Below are positions 25,101 to 33,981 of a stretch of 64,000 nt of DNA, in pieces. The stretch is from Rhodobacteraceae bacterium DSL-40 (GTDB lineage: Bacteria > Pseudomonadota > Alphaproteobacteria > Rhodobacterales > Rhodobacteraceae), in NCBI GenBank assembly GCA_003258405.1, contig QKPN01000002.1, positions 248,001-312,000 of the forward strand, read 5' to 3'. The position numbers and the translations under genes are program-made. The notes below the pieces were generated by a model. It worked only from the letters and a program-made list of their open reading frames with translations. It was not told the DNA's origin and ran no database searches. How positions within the stretch are numbered: the stretch's first letter is position 1; each line of letters opens with the position of its first letter.

Positions 25101-25168
25101 CCGGTGACCATAAACCCACACCTGTTGCCGAACTTGGCGCAGGGCTTTGAAGGCAAAGGTGAGGACAA

Positions 25169-26383
25169 ATGGACTACGATGCCCTGTTCCGCAAACATCT
25201 CGACCAACTTCGCGATGAAGGCAACTACAGGGTCTTCGCAGAGCTAGAACGCGAGCGCGGCGGTTTCCCGCGGGCCCGCCGGCATGACGGCGGCGCGGTG
25301 AGCGATGTCACGGTCTGGTGTTCGAACGACTATCTCGGCATGGGCCAGCACCCCGAGGTGATCGCGACGATGCATGACGCGATCGACCGCTGCGGCGCCG
25401 GCGCGGGCGGCACCCGCAACATCTCCGGCACCAACCACGATCATGTGCTGCTCGAGCGCGAGCTGGCCGATCTGCACCACAAGGAGGCCGCCCTTCTCTT
25501 CACCTCCGGGTATGTCTCGAACTGGGCCTCGCTCGGCACGCTCGGTGCCAAGCTCGACGGCTGTGTCATCCTCTCCGACGCGCTCAACCACGCGAGCATG
25601 ATCGAGGGCATCCGGCACTCCCGCGCCGAGAAGATGATCTGGAAGCACAACGATCCGGAGGATCTGAACCGCCAGCTCTCCCGCCTCGATCCCGCGCGGC
25701 CGAAGGTCGTTGCCTTCGAGAGCGTCTATTCCATGGATGGCGACATCGCCCCGATCGCCGAAATCTGCGACGTGGCCGAAGCGCATGGCGCGATGACCTA
25801 TCTCGACGAGGTCCATGCGGTCGGGCTCTACGGGCCGCGCGGTGGCGGCGTCGCCGAGGAGCGCGGCCTCATGGACCGCATCACCCTCATCGAGGGCACG
25901 CTCGGCAAGGCCTTCGGCGTGGTCGGCGGCTACATCACCGGCTCCGCGGCGCTGGTCGACTTCATCCGGTCCTTCGCTTCCGGCTTCATCTTCACCACCG
26001 CCCTGCCGCCCTCGGTCGCGGCCGCGGCCCGCGCGAGCATCCAGCACCTCAAGGTGAGCGATGCCGAGCGCATGAAGCAGCGCGAGAATGTCGCCAAGGT
26101 GCGCGCGCGGCTCGATGCGATCGGCATTCCGCACCTGCCGAACCCGAGCCACATCGTGCCGGTGATGGTCTGCGATCCGGTGAAGTGCAAGATGATCTCC
26201 GACATCCTGCTCGACCAGTACGGGATCTATGTGCAGCCGATCAACTATCCGACGGTGCCGAAGGGCACGGAGCGGCTGCGCTTCACGCCCTCGCCGCTGC
26301 ATACGGATGCCGATATCGATCACCTGATCGGCGCCCTGACCGCGCTCTGGAAGCAGTGCGCACTCTCGCGCGCGGTCGCCTGA
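25169..26383 (+). CDS. hemA: 5-aminolevulinate synthase
   Basis: ALAS condenses glycine with succinyl-CoA to 5-aminolevulinate, the first step of tetrapyrrole synthesis in alphaproteobacteria. The 404-residue PLP enzyme shows [67 protein letters not shown], and the PLP lysine in [16 protein letters not shown] at about residue 248. The C-terminus has [28 protein letters not shown]-like site precedes ATG 25169. Oxygen control through the upstream FNR box is expected. Rhodobacter often carries a second ALAS gene (hemT); none is here. Confidence 0.97.
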   Translation: MDYDALFRKHLDQLRDEGNYRVFAELERERGGFPRARRHDGGAVSDVTVWCSNDYLGMGQHPEVIATMHDAIDRCGAGAGGTRNISGTNHDHVLLERELADLHHKEAALLFTSGYVSNWASLGTLGAKLDGCVILSDALNHASMIEGIRHSRAEKMIWKHNDPEDLNRQLSRLDPARPKVVAFESVYSMDGDIAPIAEICDVAEAHGAMTYLDEVHAVGLYGPRGGGVAEERGLMDRITLIEGTLGKAFGVVGGYITGSAALVDFIRSFASGFIFTTALPPSVAAAARASIQHLKVSDAERMKQRENVAKVRARLDAIGIPHLPNPSHIVPVMVCDPVKCKMISDILLDQYGIYVQPINYPTVPKGTERLRFTPSPLHTDADIDHLIGALTALWKQCALSRAVA

Positions 26384-26528
26384 GCCCCGCGCGCTGAACG
26401 GGGTGCGGCCACTGGCCGCGCCTGCCGCTCCCCCTTCAGCGAACACCCCTCGACCAATGCCCGCGAAGCCGGTTGTGTCACGCGCGCTTGCGTGAGAGGC
26501 TGCTGCGGAACGGACGGGAGGTTTGCGA

Positions 26529-27488
26529 ATGTTCCGGCTTCAAGGTCTCGTGGCGGTTGCCGCGCTCTTGCTTTCCCCGATCGCGGCGGACGCCCAGGAG
26601 GCGCGACTCATCCGCATGGCGACCGGAAGCCCGGCGGGGGTCTATTTCCCGGTCGGCATTGCGCTCTGCCGCCTCATCAATGAAACGCGCGCCGAACATG
26701 GCATCCGCTGCTCTGCCGAGCAGAGCGCCGGCTCGGTCGCGAACATCGCAGCCCTCCGCTCGGGCGATGTCGAGCTTGCCATCGTGCAGTCCGACACCCA
26801 GGCCGCGGCCTGGACCGGCGCGGGGGAGGAGGGGCCCTTCGATACGCTCCGCTCGGTCGTCTCGCTCTATCCCGAACCGCTGACCATCGTTGCCCGCGCC
26901 GATGCGGGCATCACCGGGATCGACGGGCTTCCGGGCAAGCGCCTCAGCGTGGGACCGGCGGGTTCCGGGCAGCGTGCGCTCTGGGAGGCGGTTGCGGCCG
27001 CCGAGGGCTGGGCGGCGGAGAGCTTCGCCGAGGTCGCGGAGCTTGCCGCCACCGATCAGGCCCGCGCGCTCTGCGAGAACCGGATCGATGCCTTCGTGAC
27101 CGCCATCGGCCACCCCGCGCTCACGGTGCAGGAAGCGACGCTGTCCTGCGACGCGCGGCTCGTGCCCGCGACGGGCGCGGTCGCCGACCGGCTCGTCGCG
27201 GAGACGCCCTCGTTCTTCGAGGCGGAGATCCCGGGCGGGCTCTATCGCGGCAACCCCGATGCCGTTGCCTCCTTCGGCCCCGGCGCGACGCTCGTCACCC
27301 GGGCGGATGTGCCGGACGAGGTCATCTCGGTGCTGGTGACCGCGATCTTCTCCAAGCTCGACCGGCTGCGCGGCCTCGATCCGGTGCTGGCCGATCTCGA
27401 ACCGGAGGCGATGACGAAAGACGGGCTGACCGCGCCGCTGCACCCGGCGGCGGCAGCGTATTTCTCCACGCAGGGCCTCACGAACTGA
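26529..27488 (+). CDS. TAXI-family TRAP transporter solute-binding protein (orphan)
   Basis: A periplasmic binding protein of 319 residues. A signal peptide (LVAVAALLLSPIAADAQ) is followed by the TAXI pattern MATGSPAGVYFPVGIALCRL, then QSAGSVANIAALRSGDVELA with IVQSDTQ, and LPGKRLSVGPAGSGQ. TAXI proteins deliver small organic acids to fused DctQM-type membrane subunits. No such membrane gene is near, so it is an orphan or serves a distant permease or a sensor. A GGGAGG site sits seven bases before ATG 26529. Two cysteine pairs may form disulfides (CRLINETRAEHGIRC). Confidence 0.82.
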   Translation: MFRLQGLVAVAALLLSPIAADAQEARLIRMATGSPAGVYFPVGIALCRLINETRAEHGIRCSAEQSAGSVANIAALRSGDVELAIVQSDTQAAAWTGAGEEGPFDTLRSVVSLYPEPLTIVARADAGITGIDGLPGKRLSVGPAGSGQRALWEAVAAAEGWAAESFAEVAELAATDQARALCENRIDAFVTAIGHPALTVQEATLSCDARLVPATGAVADRLVAETPSFFEAEIPGGLYRGNPDAVASFGPGATLVTRADVPDEVISVLVTAIFSKLDRLRGLDPVLADLEPEAMTKDGLTAPLHPAAAAYFSTQGLTN

Positions 27489-27533
27489 ACCTGCGCGCAG
27501 CCCGCGCAGACCGCCCCCTTCCCGCACATCGGC

Positions 27534-28205
27534 TCAGGCCGCCAGCGCACGCTCGACCGCAGCCATATCGGCAGCGGCAAGCGCGGGGCGGGCGGCATCC
27601 TCGAGGATCTGGCGGAAGGCCATCGCGGGCATCGCGCTCCGCATGCCGCTCAGCATCTCCACGCGCTCCGGGTGGTTCATCGCCGGGAGCATGAGGCGCA
27701 TGATCCGCGCCATTTCCTCCGGCGGAATGCGGGCGACGATCCGGCCTTCGATCGCACGCAGCTCCTCGTCCTCGAAGGCCGATTGCAGCACCGGCATGAG
27801 CTCGGCCTCCTCCTCGTTCATGTGCGCGAGATCGTTAGCCAGGAAGAGCGCATAGCGGCGATAGAGCTGCCGACCGAGGCGGGCGCGGTCGAGACGGCCC
27901 ACTTCGAGGGCGTCGACCAGCGCCTCGAGCTCCGCAAAGCTCCGTTCATGCGCGGCGTGATCCTCCGCAGCCTCGTCGGAGGCGCCGGGTCGGCGCGCCT
28001 CCAGCGCGGCATGGATCTCGGAATTCTCGTGAAGCAGATGGCCTCGCGCCAGGCCGAGAAAACCCCGGAGCTCGGCGATGGCATCGGCGCGCGCGGCCGC
28101 TTCGGTAAAATCGGTTGCCGCGAGCCTGTTCAGCACGCGCGTGTGGCCGAGGCGGAGCGCCTTGTGGATGGCGTAGTAGAAATCATGACGTTCGGAAGCA
28201 CTCAT
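27534..28205 (-). CDS. Hemerythrin HHE domain-containing protein
   Basis: A 223-residue helical cytosolic protein. Histidine and glutamate ligands of a di-iron centre are spaced as in HHE proteins: AIHKALRLGHTRVL near residue 12, GHLLHENSEIHAAL at about 55, DHAAHERSFAEL at about 82, and LAHMNEEEAELMPVL at about 125. Such proteins bind oxygen, nitric oxide or help repair iron centres. The C-terminal 70 residues form another helical region with a conserved VARIPPEEMARIMRLMLPAM motif, as in larger family members. It is divergent from the LysR gene at 28325, which could be its regulator. Confidence 0.82.
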   Translation of the reverse strand: MSASERHDFYYAIHKALRLGHTRVLNRLAATDFTEAAARADAIAELRGFLGLARGHLLHENSEIHAALEARRPGASDEAAEDHAAHERSFAELEALVDALEVGRLDRARLGRQLYRRYALFLANDLAHMNEEEAELMPVLQSAFEDEELRAIEGRIVARIPPEEMARIMRLMLPAMNHPERVEMLSGMRSAMPAMAFRQILEDAARPALAAADMAAVERALAA

Positions 28206-28324
28206 GGCTCGCTGTCCCGCATCTGAGGCGGCCCCTCTGGCCGCGCTTTCGGGAATAGCGCTTCCATATTGTCCGAAAAATCACGATGCTCTGGAAACTC
28301 TCTCTGGAATTGCCGGAGAATTGC

Positions 28325-29263
28325 ATGGACAGGCTCAAGGCGATGCGTGTGCTGGTGCGGGTCGCGGAACGGGGCAATTTCAGCCGCGCGGCGGCGGATC
28401 TCGGCCTGTCGCATGGCATGGCAGGGGCGATCGTGAAGGGACTCGAGGACGCGCTCGGCGTCGAGCTCATCCGGCGCACCACCCGGCGCATGTCGCTCAC
28501 GGCCGAGGGCGCGCTCTATGTCGAGCAGGCCCGGCGCATCCTCGAGGAGATCGAGGCGCTGGACCAGAGCGTCACCGGGCGCTCTCAGCTCCGCGCCCGG
28601 CTGACGCTTCAGGTTCCCTCGGCCTTTGGCCGGCTTGTGCTTGCGCCCGCGATCGGCGGCTTCCTCGCCGAACATCCGGAAATCGACCTCTCGGTGCTGT
28701 CGCGCGACCGGTTTCCGGACATGGTGGCGGATGCTGTGGATGTGCTCGTCTATGTCGGCCCGCTGCGCGACAGCGCGCTCGTCGCCACGCGGATCGGGCA
28801 GTTTCCGATCGTCACGGTTGCCGCCCCCTCCTATCTCGCGAGCCGCGGCATGCCCGCCACGATTTCCGAGCTCGCCGCGCACGACCGGATCAACATCCTC
28901 TCGGCAACCGAGGGCCGCGCGCTCAGCTGGCGGTTCAGGGAAGGCGGCATGACCCGGCTCGAGGCGATGCCCGCGGCGCTCAGCTTCGAATCGAGCGAGG
29001 CGGCGGTCGCCGCGGCAATCGGCGGGGCGGGGGTGGTGCAGAACATCGCCTATGCGGTGATGGAGCCGGTTCGGGCCGGGAGCCTCGTGCCGCTCCTGAC
29101 CGGGTATCTCGATCCGGGGCCGGAGATCTTCGCGGTCACCCGCCGCCACCGGCGCACGCCGCACCGGATCCGGGCGATGCTTTCCTTCCTTCGGCGGATC
29201 ATGCGCGAGCATCCGGCCCACCGGCTTCTCGCCCCGGACGGAGCCGGTCAGAGCGAGGCCTGA
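28325..29263 (+). CDS. LysR-family transcriptional regulator
   Basis: A 312-residue regulator. The winged helix-turn-helix is at residues 1-60 (MDRLKAMRVLVRVAERGNFS, then RAAADLGLSHGMAGAIVKGL), with the RRTTRRMSLTAEG wing typical of the CrgA/AaeR-like branch. The periplasmic-binding-like effector domain follows from about residue 90. The gene is divergent from the hemerythrin gene and its end overlaps by 16 bases the end of the convergent ROK gene. The ATG at 28325 was chosen because the LysR N-terminus begins there; the longer frame adds atypical residues. Confidence 0.88.
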   Translation: MDRLKAMRVLVRVAERGNFSRAAADLGLSHGMAGAIVKGLEDALGVELIRRTTRRMSLTAEGALYVEQARRILEEIEALDQSVTGRSQLRARLTLQVPSAFGRLVLAPAIGGFLAEHPEIDLSVLSRDRFPDMVADAVDVLVYVGPLRDSALVATRIGQFPIVTVAAPSYLASRGMPATISELAAHDRINILSATEGRALSWRFREGGMTRLEAMPAALSFESSEAAVAAAIGGAGVVQNIAYAVMEPVRAGSLVPLLTGYLDPGPEIFAVTRRHRRTPHRIRAMLSFLRRIMREHPAHRLLAPDGAGQSEA

Positions 29264-30528
29264 TCCTCGACCGCGGCCCGCTCCGGCCCGGCCGCCCCCG
29301 CGGCAACCGCGGGGCCGCCGTCATGCGCCTGTTCGTTGAGCCCTTCCATGGCGAGCGCCGCCGCCCCCCGGGCCCATATGCGGTCGCCCCACTTGTGCAC
29401 GCGCATCTTCGGCGGCGTGCGGCCCGAGGCGACGCTCAGCCGGCGCATCTGGTCGAGCACCTCGGGGCTGTAGAGATAGTCGAAGCGCATCTGCTCGCCG
29501 GAGAAGATGATGAGGCCAGGATCGAAGATGTTCGCGAGATTGGCGAGCCCCATGGCAAAGATGCGCCCGGCGCGGCGGAAGATCGAATCCGCCACCTCGT
29601 CGCCGGCTTTCGCCGCCGCAAAGAGCGCGTCCAGCTCCTCTTGCGGGGTGACGGGGAGCGCAAGGTCACGATCGAGCGCAAAGGCCGCCTCGCGGGCGAG
29701 TGCGTAGTCGGCCACATATGCCTCGAGGCAGCCGCGCTGTCCGCAGCGGCAGAGCGCGCCGTCGAACTCGACCTTGGTGTGGCCGAATTCGGTACCGATG
29801 CCGCGGGCGCCGCGGAAGATCTGCCCGCCGATCACCACGCCCAGGCCGACACCGTGCTCGATGGTGACGACGAGGAAATCGTCCACCCCGCGGCCGAAGC
29901 CGAACCATTTTTCCGCCAGGGCAACGACATTGGCGTCATTGTCGAGATAGACCGGGCAGCCGAAGCCGCGGGCGAGCAGCTTGTGGAAGTTTATACCGCG
30001 GTCGGGAAAGCACGCGCTCCAGTGCACGATCCCGGTGCTTGCATCGACAAAGCCCGGCAGGCCGACGCCGATCGAGGCGAGCTCTTCCGGCTTGCGACCG
30101 AGACGCTCGAGCGCCGAGGCCGTCGCCGTCTCGAGATGCCCGGCAACCTTCTCCGCCGTCAGCCCGGGTCCGATCGGGAGCGGGCAGACATGGTGCAGCA
30201 CCTCGGCGCCGGCATAGTCGGTCAGCATGATGGTGATGTGGTCGGTCGAGATCTTGGCCCCGCCAATGAGGAAGGCGTCCGGCCGGATCCTGAGGAGCAC
30301 GCGCGGCCGCCCGCGCCCGCCCCCCCGGGCAGCGGCGGGGTCCATCGTCTCCTCGACGAGGCCTTCCTCCACCAGATCCGCGGTGATCGAGGTCACGGTG
30401 GCGGCACTGATTCCGGTATCCCGGGCAATGTCGACCCGCGCCGTCTGGCCCAGATTCCTGATTGCGGCGAGAATCGCACGTCTGTTGCGCGTGCGAAGCC
30501 CTTGGACCTGTGTTGGCTGTGTCACCAC
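29248..30528 (-). CDS. ROK-family transcriptional repressor of the xylose operon (XylR-like)
   Basis: A 426-residue regulator that starts at GTG 30528 or 30525 behind GGGAGG. An N-terminal MarR/ROK-type helix-turn-helix (RRAILAAIRNLGQTARVDIA, then DTGISAATVTSITADLVEEG) precedes a sugar-kinase-like ROK domain. This has VGLPGFVDASTGIVHWSACF, YLDNDANVVALAEKWFGFGR and the zinc motif with CRCGQRGCLEAYV. ROK members of this build repress xylose operons until xylose binds. It is divergent from xylF; the 279-base gap contains a 19-base palindrome that is a good operator candidate. Confidence 0.88.
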   Translation of the reverse strand: MVTQPTQVQGLRTRNRRAILAAIRNLGQTARVDIARDTGISAATVTSITADLVEEGLVEETMDPAAARGGGRGRPRVLLRIRPDAFLIGGAKISTDHITIMLTDYAGAEVLHHVCPLPIGPGLTAEKVAGHLETATASALERLGRKPEELASIGVGLPGFVDASTGIVHWSACFPDRGINFHKLLARGFGCPVYLDNDANVVALAEKWFGFGRGVDDFLVVTIEHGVGLGVVIGGQIFRGARGIGTEFGHTKVEFDGALCRCGQRGCLEAYVADYALAREAAFALDRDLALPVTPQEELDALFAAAKAGDEVADSIFRRAGRIFAMGLANLANIFDPGLIIFSGEQMRFDYLYSPEVLDQMRRLSVASGRTPPKMRVHKWGDRIWARGAAALAMEGLNEQAHDGGPAVAAGAAGPERAAVEDQASL

Positions 30529-30691
30529 GGTTCCGCCTCCCAGTCGTTCTTTTTATTCAAGTGGCAAACACATACAAAATTACAGAGAGACTAATCCCGA
30601 CTAATTTACGCGGCCCCCATCCCTGCACTGCACATAAATTGTGCTATTGCAACATTACGTTCCACAAAAGGAAGCCACCTTTACATCGAAA

Positions 30692-30710
30692 TGTCAAAAT
30701 AAATTTGACA
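30692..30710. promoter_or_regulatory. Candidate ROK/XylR operator overlapping the xylF promoter
   Basis: TGTCAAAATAAATTTGACA has perfect 7-bp arms around a 5-base AT centre. Its right arm holds TTGACA (30705-30710), which could be the -35 box, with GATTAT 17 bases further as a weak -10 (or TATGCT at 20). Overlap of operator and promoter fits repression. It lies in a strikingly AT-rich tract, 98 bases before xylF. Confidence 0.6.
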
Positions 30711-30807
30711 AAGAAATTTAATGACTCGATTATGCTGGCGAACCGCGGACCGAAATCATGATCGGTACCGGCGGACAGAAAGCAAGATTCACAAGGGAGA
30801 TCACCGC

Positions 30808-31839
30808 ATGACACCTCTCAAGACGCTGGCCGCGGCCGTTATGGCTTCCGGGCTGGCGAGCACGGCACTCGCTCAGGACATTACCGTCGGCGTGAGCTGG
30901 TCCAATTTCCAGGAAGAACGCTGGAAGACCGACGAGGCGGCCATTGTCTCTGCCCTCGAGGCCGCCGGCGCGAATTACATTTCCGCCGATGCGCAGAGCT
31001 CGTCCGCCAAGCAGCTTTCCGATGTGGAGAGCCTGATTGCGAGCGGCGCGGATGCGCTCATCATCCTTGCCCAGGACAGCGACGCCATCGGCCCCGCCAT
31101 CGAGGCGGCTGCGAACGAGGGCGTGCCGGTCGTGGGCTATGACCGCCTGATTGCGGATCCGCGCGCCTTCTACCTCACCTTCGACAACGTCGAGGTAGGC
31201 CGGATGGAAGCCCGTGCGGTGCTCGCCGAGGCCCCCGAGGGCAACTACGTGATGATCAAGGGCTCGCCCACGGATCCGAACGCGGACTTCCTCCGCGGCG
31301 GCCAGCAGGAAGTCCTGCAGGAGGCACTCGATTCGGGCGCAATCACCATCGTCGGCGAAGCTTATACCGACGGCTGGCTGCCGGCGAACGCCCAGCGGAA
31401 CATGGAGCAGATCCTCACGGCCAACAACAACGACGTCGATGCCGTGGTCGCCTCGAATGACGGCACCGCAGGCGGCGTCGTCGCCGCGCTGACGGCACAG
31501 GGCCTCGAGGGCATTCCGGTCTCCGGCCAGGACGGCGATTTCGCTGCGCTCAACCGCATCGCGCTCGGCACGCAGACCGTCTCGGTCTGGAAGGACGCCC
31601 GCGAGCTCGGCAAGGCCGCCGCGGAAATCGCGCTCGCCATGGCCGGCGGGACTGCCGCCGCCGATATCCCCGGCGCGCAGAAATGGACCTCGCCGGACGG
31701 CGCCGAGCTCGACGCGATCTTCCTCACGCCGATCCCGATCACGATGGACAATCTCGATGTCGTGGTCGACGCAGGCTGGATCACCAAGGACGCGCTCTGC
31801 GCGGGTGTTCCGTCCGGCAACGTCGCCATCTGCGACTGA
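30808..31839 (+). CDS. xylF: D-xylose ABC transporter, substrate-binding protein
   Basis: A periplasmic sugar-binding protein of 343 residues. The signal peptide ends in LASTALAQ before [20 protein letters not shown]. The family features [39 protein letters not shown] and [16 protein letters not shown] match XylF closely. A GGGAGA site precedes ATG 30808. It is the first gene of xylF-xylH-xylG-xylB under the divergent ROK repressor. Sugar identity (xylose) follows from family similarity and from the downstream xylulokinase; no binding data can be seen. Confidence 0.9.
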   Translation: MTPLKTLAAAVMASGLASTALAQDITVGVSWSNFQEERWKTDEAAIVSALEAAGANYISADAQSSSAKQLSDVESLIASGADALIILAQDSDAIGPAIEAAANEGVPVVGYDRLIADPRAFYLTFDNVEVGRMEARAVLAEAPEGNYVMIKGSPTDPNADFLRGGQQEVLQEALDSGAITIVGEAYTDGWLPANAQRNMEQILTANNNDVDAVVASNDGTAGGVVAALTAQGLEGIPVSGQDGDFAALNRIALGTQTVSVWKDARELGKAAAEIALAMAGGTAAADIPGAQKWTSPDGAELDAIFLTPIPITMDNLDVVVDAGWITKDALCAGVPSGNVAICD

Positions 31840-31949
31840 TCGCTCCGGATCGTCCTGCGGCCGGGAGCGAGGGCCCGGCCGCAGGACCGACGCATCCATT
31901 CCCGCATGGACGCCCGGCCCACCCGGCCGGGCACCCGGAGAGGCCTTAA

Positions 31950-33215
31950 ATGAACGCAATCGGCAAGTTCATCAAATCCCTCCAGATCGACACCCGGCTG
32001 CTCGGCATGATCGGCGCGCTGCTCGTCATCTGGATCGTCTTCGATGTCGTGACCGGCGGCCTGTATCTCACGCCGCGCAACCTCTTCAACCTGTCGGTGC
32101 AGACCGCCTCCGTGGCGGTGATGGCGACCGGCATGGTCTTCATCATCGTCACCCGACATATCGACCTCTCGGTCGGCTCGCTGCTGGGCTTTCTCGGCAT
32201 GCTGATGGGGACGATGCAGCTCCACGTCCTGCCCGAGATTGTCGGCACCGGGCACTGGAGCATCTGGATCATCACCGTGGTCTTCGGCGTGGTGATGGGG
32301 GCGCTCATCGGCGCGTTCCAGGGCTGGCTCGTGGGCTATCTCACGATTCCCGCCTTCATCGTCACGCTCGGCGGGCTTCTGGTCTGGCGCGGCGCGGCCT
32401 GGTGGGTGACGAGCGGCCAGACGGTCGCCCCGCTCGACCAGACCTTCAAGCTTCTCGGCGGCGGCGTCAGCGGGACGCTCGGCGGGCCCGCGAGCTGGGT
32501 GCTCGGGATCGCCGCGACCGCAGCCGCGCTCTTTCTCCTGCTGCAGTCGCGCCGGAAGAAGGCCGCGCACGGCTTCCCGGTGAAGCCGGTCTGGGCCGAG
32601 GCGGTGGTCGCGGGCATTATCAGCGTGGCGATCCTCGGCTTCACCTTCATCATGGTCTCCTATCCGGTTCCGACACGTGCGGCGCGGCGGATCCTCGAGG
32701 CTCGCGGCGAGCCGGTGCCGGACGGGCCGATCCACATGGCCCAGGGCATCGCCTTTCCGGTGGTACTCCTGCTCGTGGTTGCGCTCGTCATGACCGTCGT
32801 CGCCCAGCGCACCCGCTTCGGGCGCTATGTCTTCGCGACGGGCGGCAACCCGGAGGCGGCCGAGCTTTCGGGCATCGACACGCGCTTTCTCACCGTGAAG
32901 ATCTTCGCACTCATGGGCGGGCTCACCGCCATCGCCGCGGTGATCGCCTCGGCCCGCCTCGGCGCCGTCGGCAATGACCTCGGCACACTCGACGAGCTGC
33001 GGGTGATCGCGGCGGCCGTGATCGGCGGCACGGCGCTTTCAGGCGGCATCGGGACAATCTACGGCGCGGTGATCGGCGCGCTCATCATGCAGAGCCTGCA
33101 ATCGGGCATGGCCATGGTCGGGGTCGATGCGCCGATGCAGTCGATCGTTGTCGGCGTCGTTCTCGTATTCGCCGTCTTCGTGGACATCGTCTATCGCAAG
33201 AGGACCGGGGCATGA
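31950..33215 (+). CDS. xylH: D-xylose-type ABC transporter, permease
   Basis: The membrane subunit of the sugar importer, with 421 residues and ten or more hydrophobic segments. It has the branched ribose/xylose permease marks [60 protein letters not shown] and [21 protein letters not shown] cytoplasmic insert of about 30 residues near the middle ([13 protein letters not shown]) is normal for XylH. It lies 110 bases after xylF, the usual place for a stem that protects the binding-protein message, and overlaps xylG by 4 bases. Confidence 0.92.
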   Translation: MNAIGKFIKSLQIDTRLLGMIGALLVIWIVFDVVTGGLYLTPRNLFNLSVQTASVAVMATGMVFIIVTRHIDLSVGSLLGFLGMLMGTMQLHVLPEIVGTGHWSIWIITVVFGVVMGALIGAFQGWLVGYLTIPAFIVTLGGLLVWRGAAWWVTSGQTVAPLDQTFKLLGGGVSGTLGGPASWVLGIAATAAALFLLLQSRRKKAAHGFPVKPVWAEAVVAGIISVAILGFTFIMVSYPVPTRAARRILEARGEPVPDGPIHMAQGIAFPVVLLLVVALVMTVVAQRTRFGRYVFATGGNPEAAELSGIDTRFLTVKIFALMGGLTAIAAVIASARLGAVGNDLGTLDELRVIAAAVIGGTALSGGIGTIYGAVIGALIMQSLQSGMAMVGVDAPMQSIVVGVVLVFAVFVDIVYRKRTGA

Positions 33216-33979
33216 ACAGCAGGGGCACTCCTCTCGTCGAGATGCGGGACATCCAGCTCGCCTTCGGCGGCATCCAGGCGGTCGACCATGTGACGGTCGA
33301 CCTCTATCCGGGCGAGGTCGTGGGCCTGCTCGGGCATAACGGCGCGGGCAAGTCGACACTCATCAAATGCCTCTCGGGCGCCTATCAGGCGGACGCGGGC
33401 GAGATCTTCGTCAATGGCGAGAAGGCAACCATCACCAATCCCCGCGACGCCCGGCGCTACAACATCGAGACGATCTACCAGACGCTCGCGCTCGCAGATA
33501 ACCTCACCGCGGCCCAGAACCTCTTTCTCGGCCGCGAGCTCACCACCGCGGCCGGCTTCGTCGACGATGGGGCGATGGAGGCCGAGACCCGCAAGATCAT
33601 GAGCCGGCTCAACCCGAACTTCCAGAAGTTCTCCGCGCCGGTGAAGGCGCTCTCGGGCGGCCAGCGCCAGTCGGTCGCCATTGCCCGTGCGGTCTATTTC
33701 AACGCCAAGATCCTCATCATGGACGAGCCGACCGCAGCTCTCGGGCCGCAGGAGACCCAGATGGTCGCCGAGCTCATCGAGGAGCTCAAGCGCCAGGGCC
33801 TCGGCATCTTCCTCATCGAGCACGACATCCACTCGGTGATGAAGCTCTGCGACCGGGCGAGCGTGATGAAGAACGGCCAGCTCGTCGGCACTGTGGACGT
33901 GAAGGACGTTACGGACGATGATATCCTCGGTATGATCATCCTCGGCAAGAAACCCGGACAGACCGGGCATCAGGCATAA
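33212..33979 (+). CDS. xylG: Sugar ABC transporter, ATP-binding protein (single nucleotide-binding domain)
   Basis: The ATPase subunit of the importer. It has Walker [11 protein letters not shown], the signature [15 protein letters not shown], Walker [16 protein letters not shown] and a switch histidine in [10 protein letters not shown]. It has only 255 residues, so one ABC domain, whereas Escherichia coli XylG and most ribose-type ATPases have two fused domains of about 500 residues. A single domain, as in FrcA of Sinorhizobium, implies that two copies pair. It overlaps xylH by 4 bases and ends 2 bases before xylB. Confidence 0.88.
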   Translation: MNSRGTPLVEMRDIQLAFGGIQAVDHVTVDLYPGEVVGLLGHNGAGKSTLIKCLSGAYQADAGEIFVNGEKATITNPRDARRYNIETIYQTLALADNLTAAQNLFLGRELTTAAGFVDDGAMEAETRKIMSRLNPNFQKFSAPVKALSGGQRQSVAIARAVYFNAKILIMDEPTAALGPQETQMVAELIEELKRQGLGIFLIEHDIHSVMKLCDRASVMKNGQLVGTVDVKDVTDDDILGMIILGKKPGQTGHQA

Positions 33980-33981
33980 AA

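Larger units (their letters stand above)
24773..25168. promoter_or_regulatory. Divergent bch2-like/hemA control region
   Basis: This 396-base gap is the longest gene-free stretch in the window. It holds an FNR-type box (24907-24920), a GCGGG/CCCGC inverted repeat (24938-24954) and a longer inverted repeat (25074-25100). No RNA gene or convincing small ORF was seen in it. If FNR acts at -41.5 toward hemA, transcription would begin near 24955 and leave a 5' leader of about 210 bases. Confidence 0.6.
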
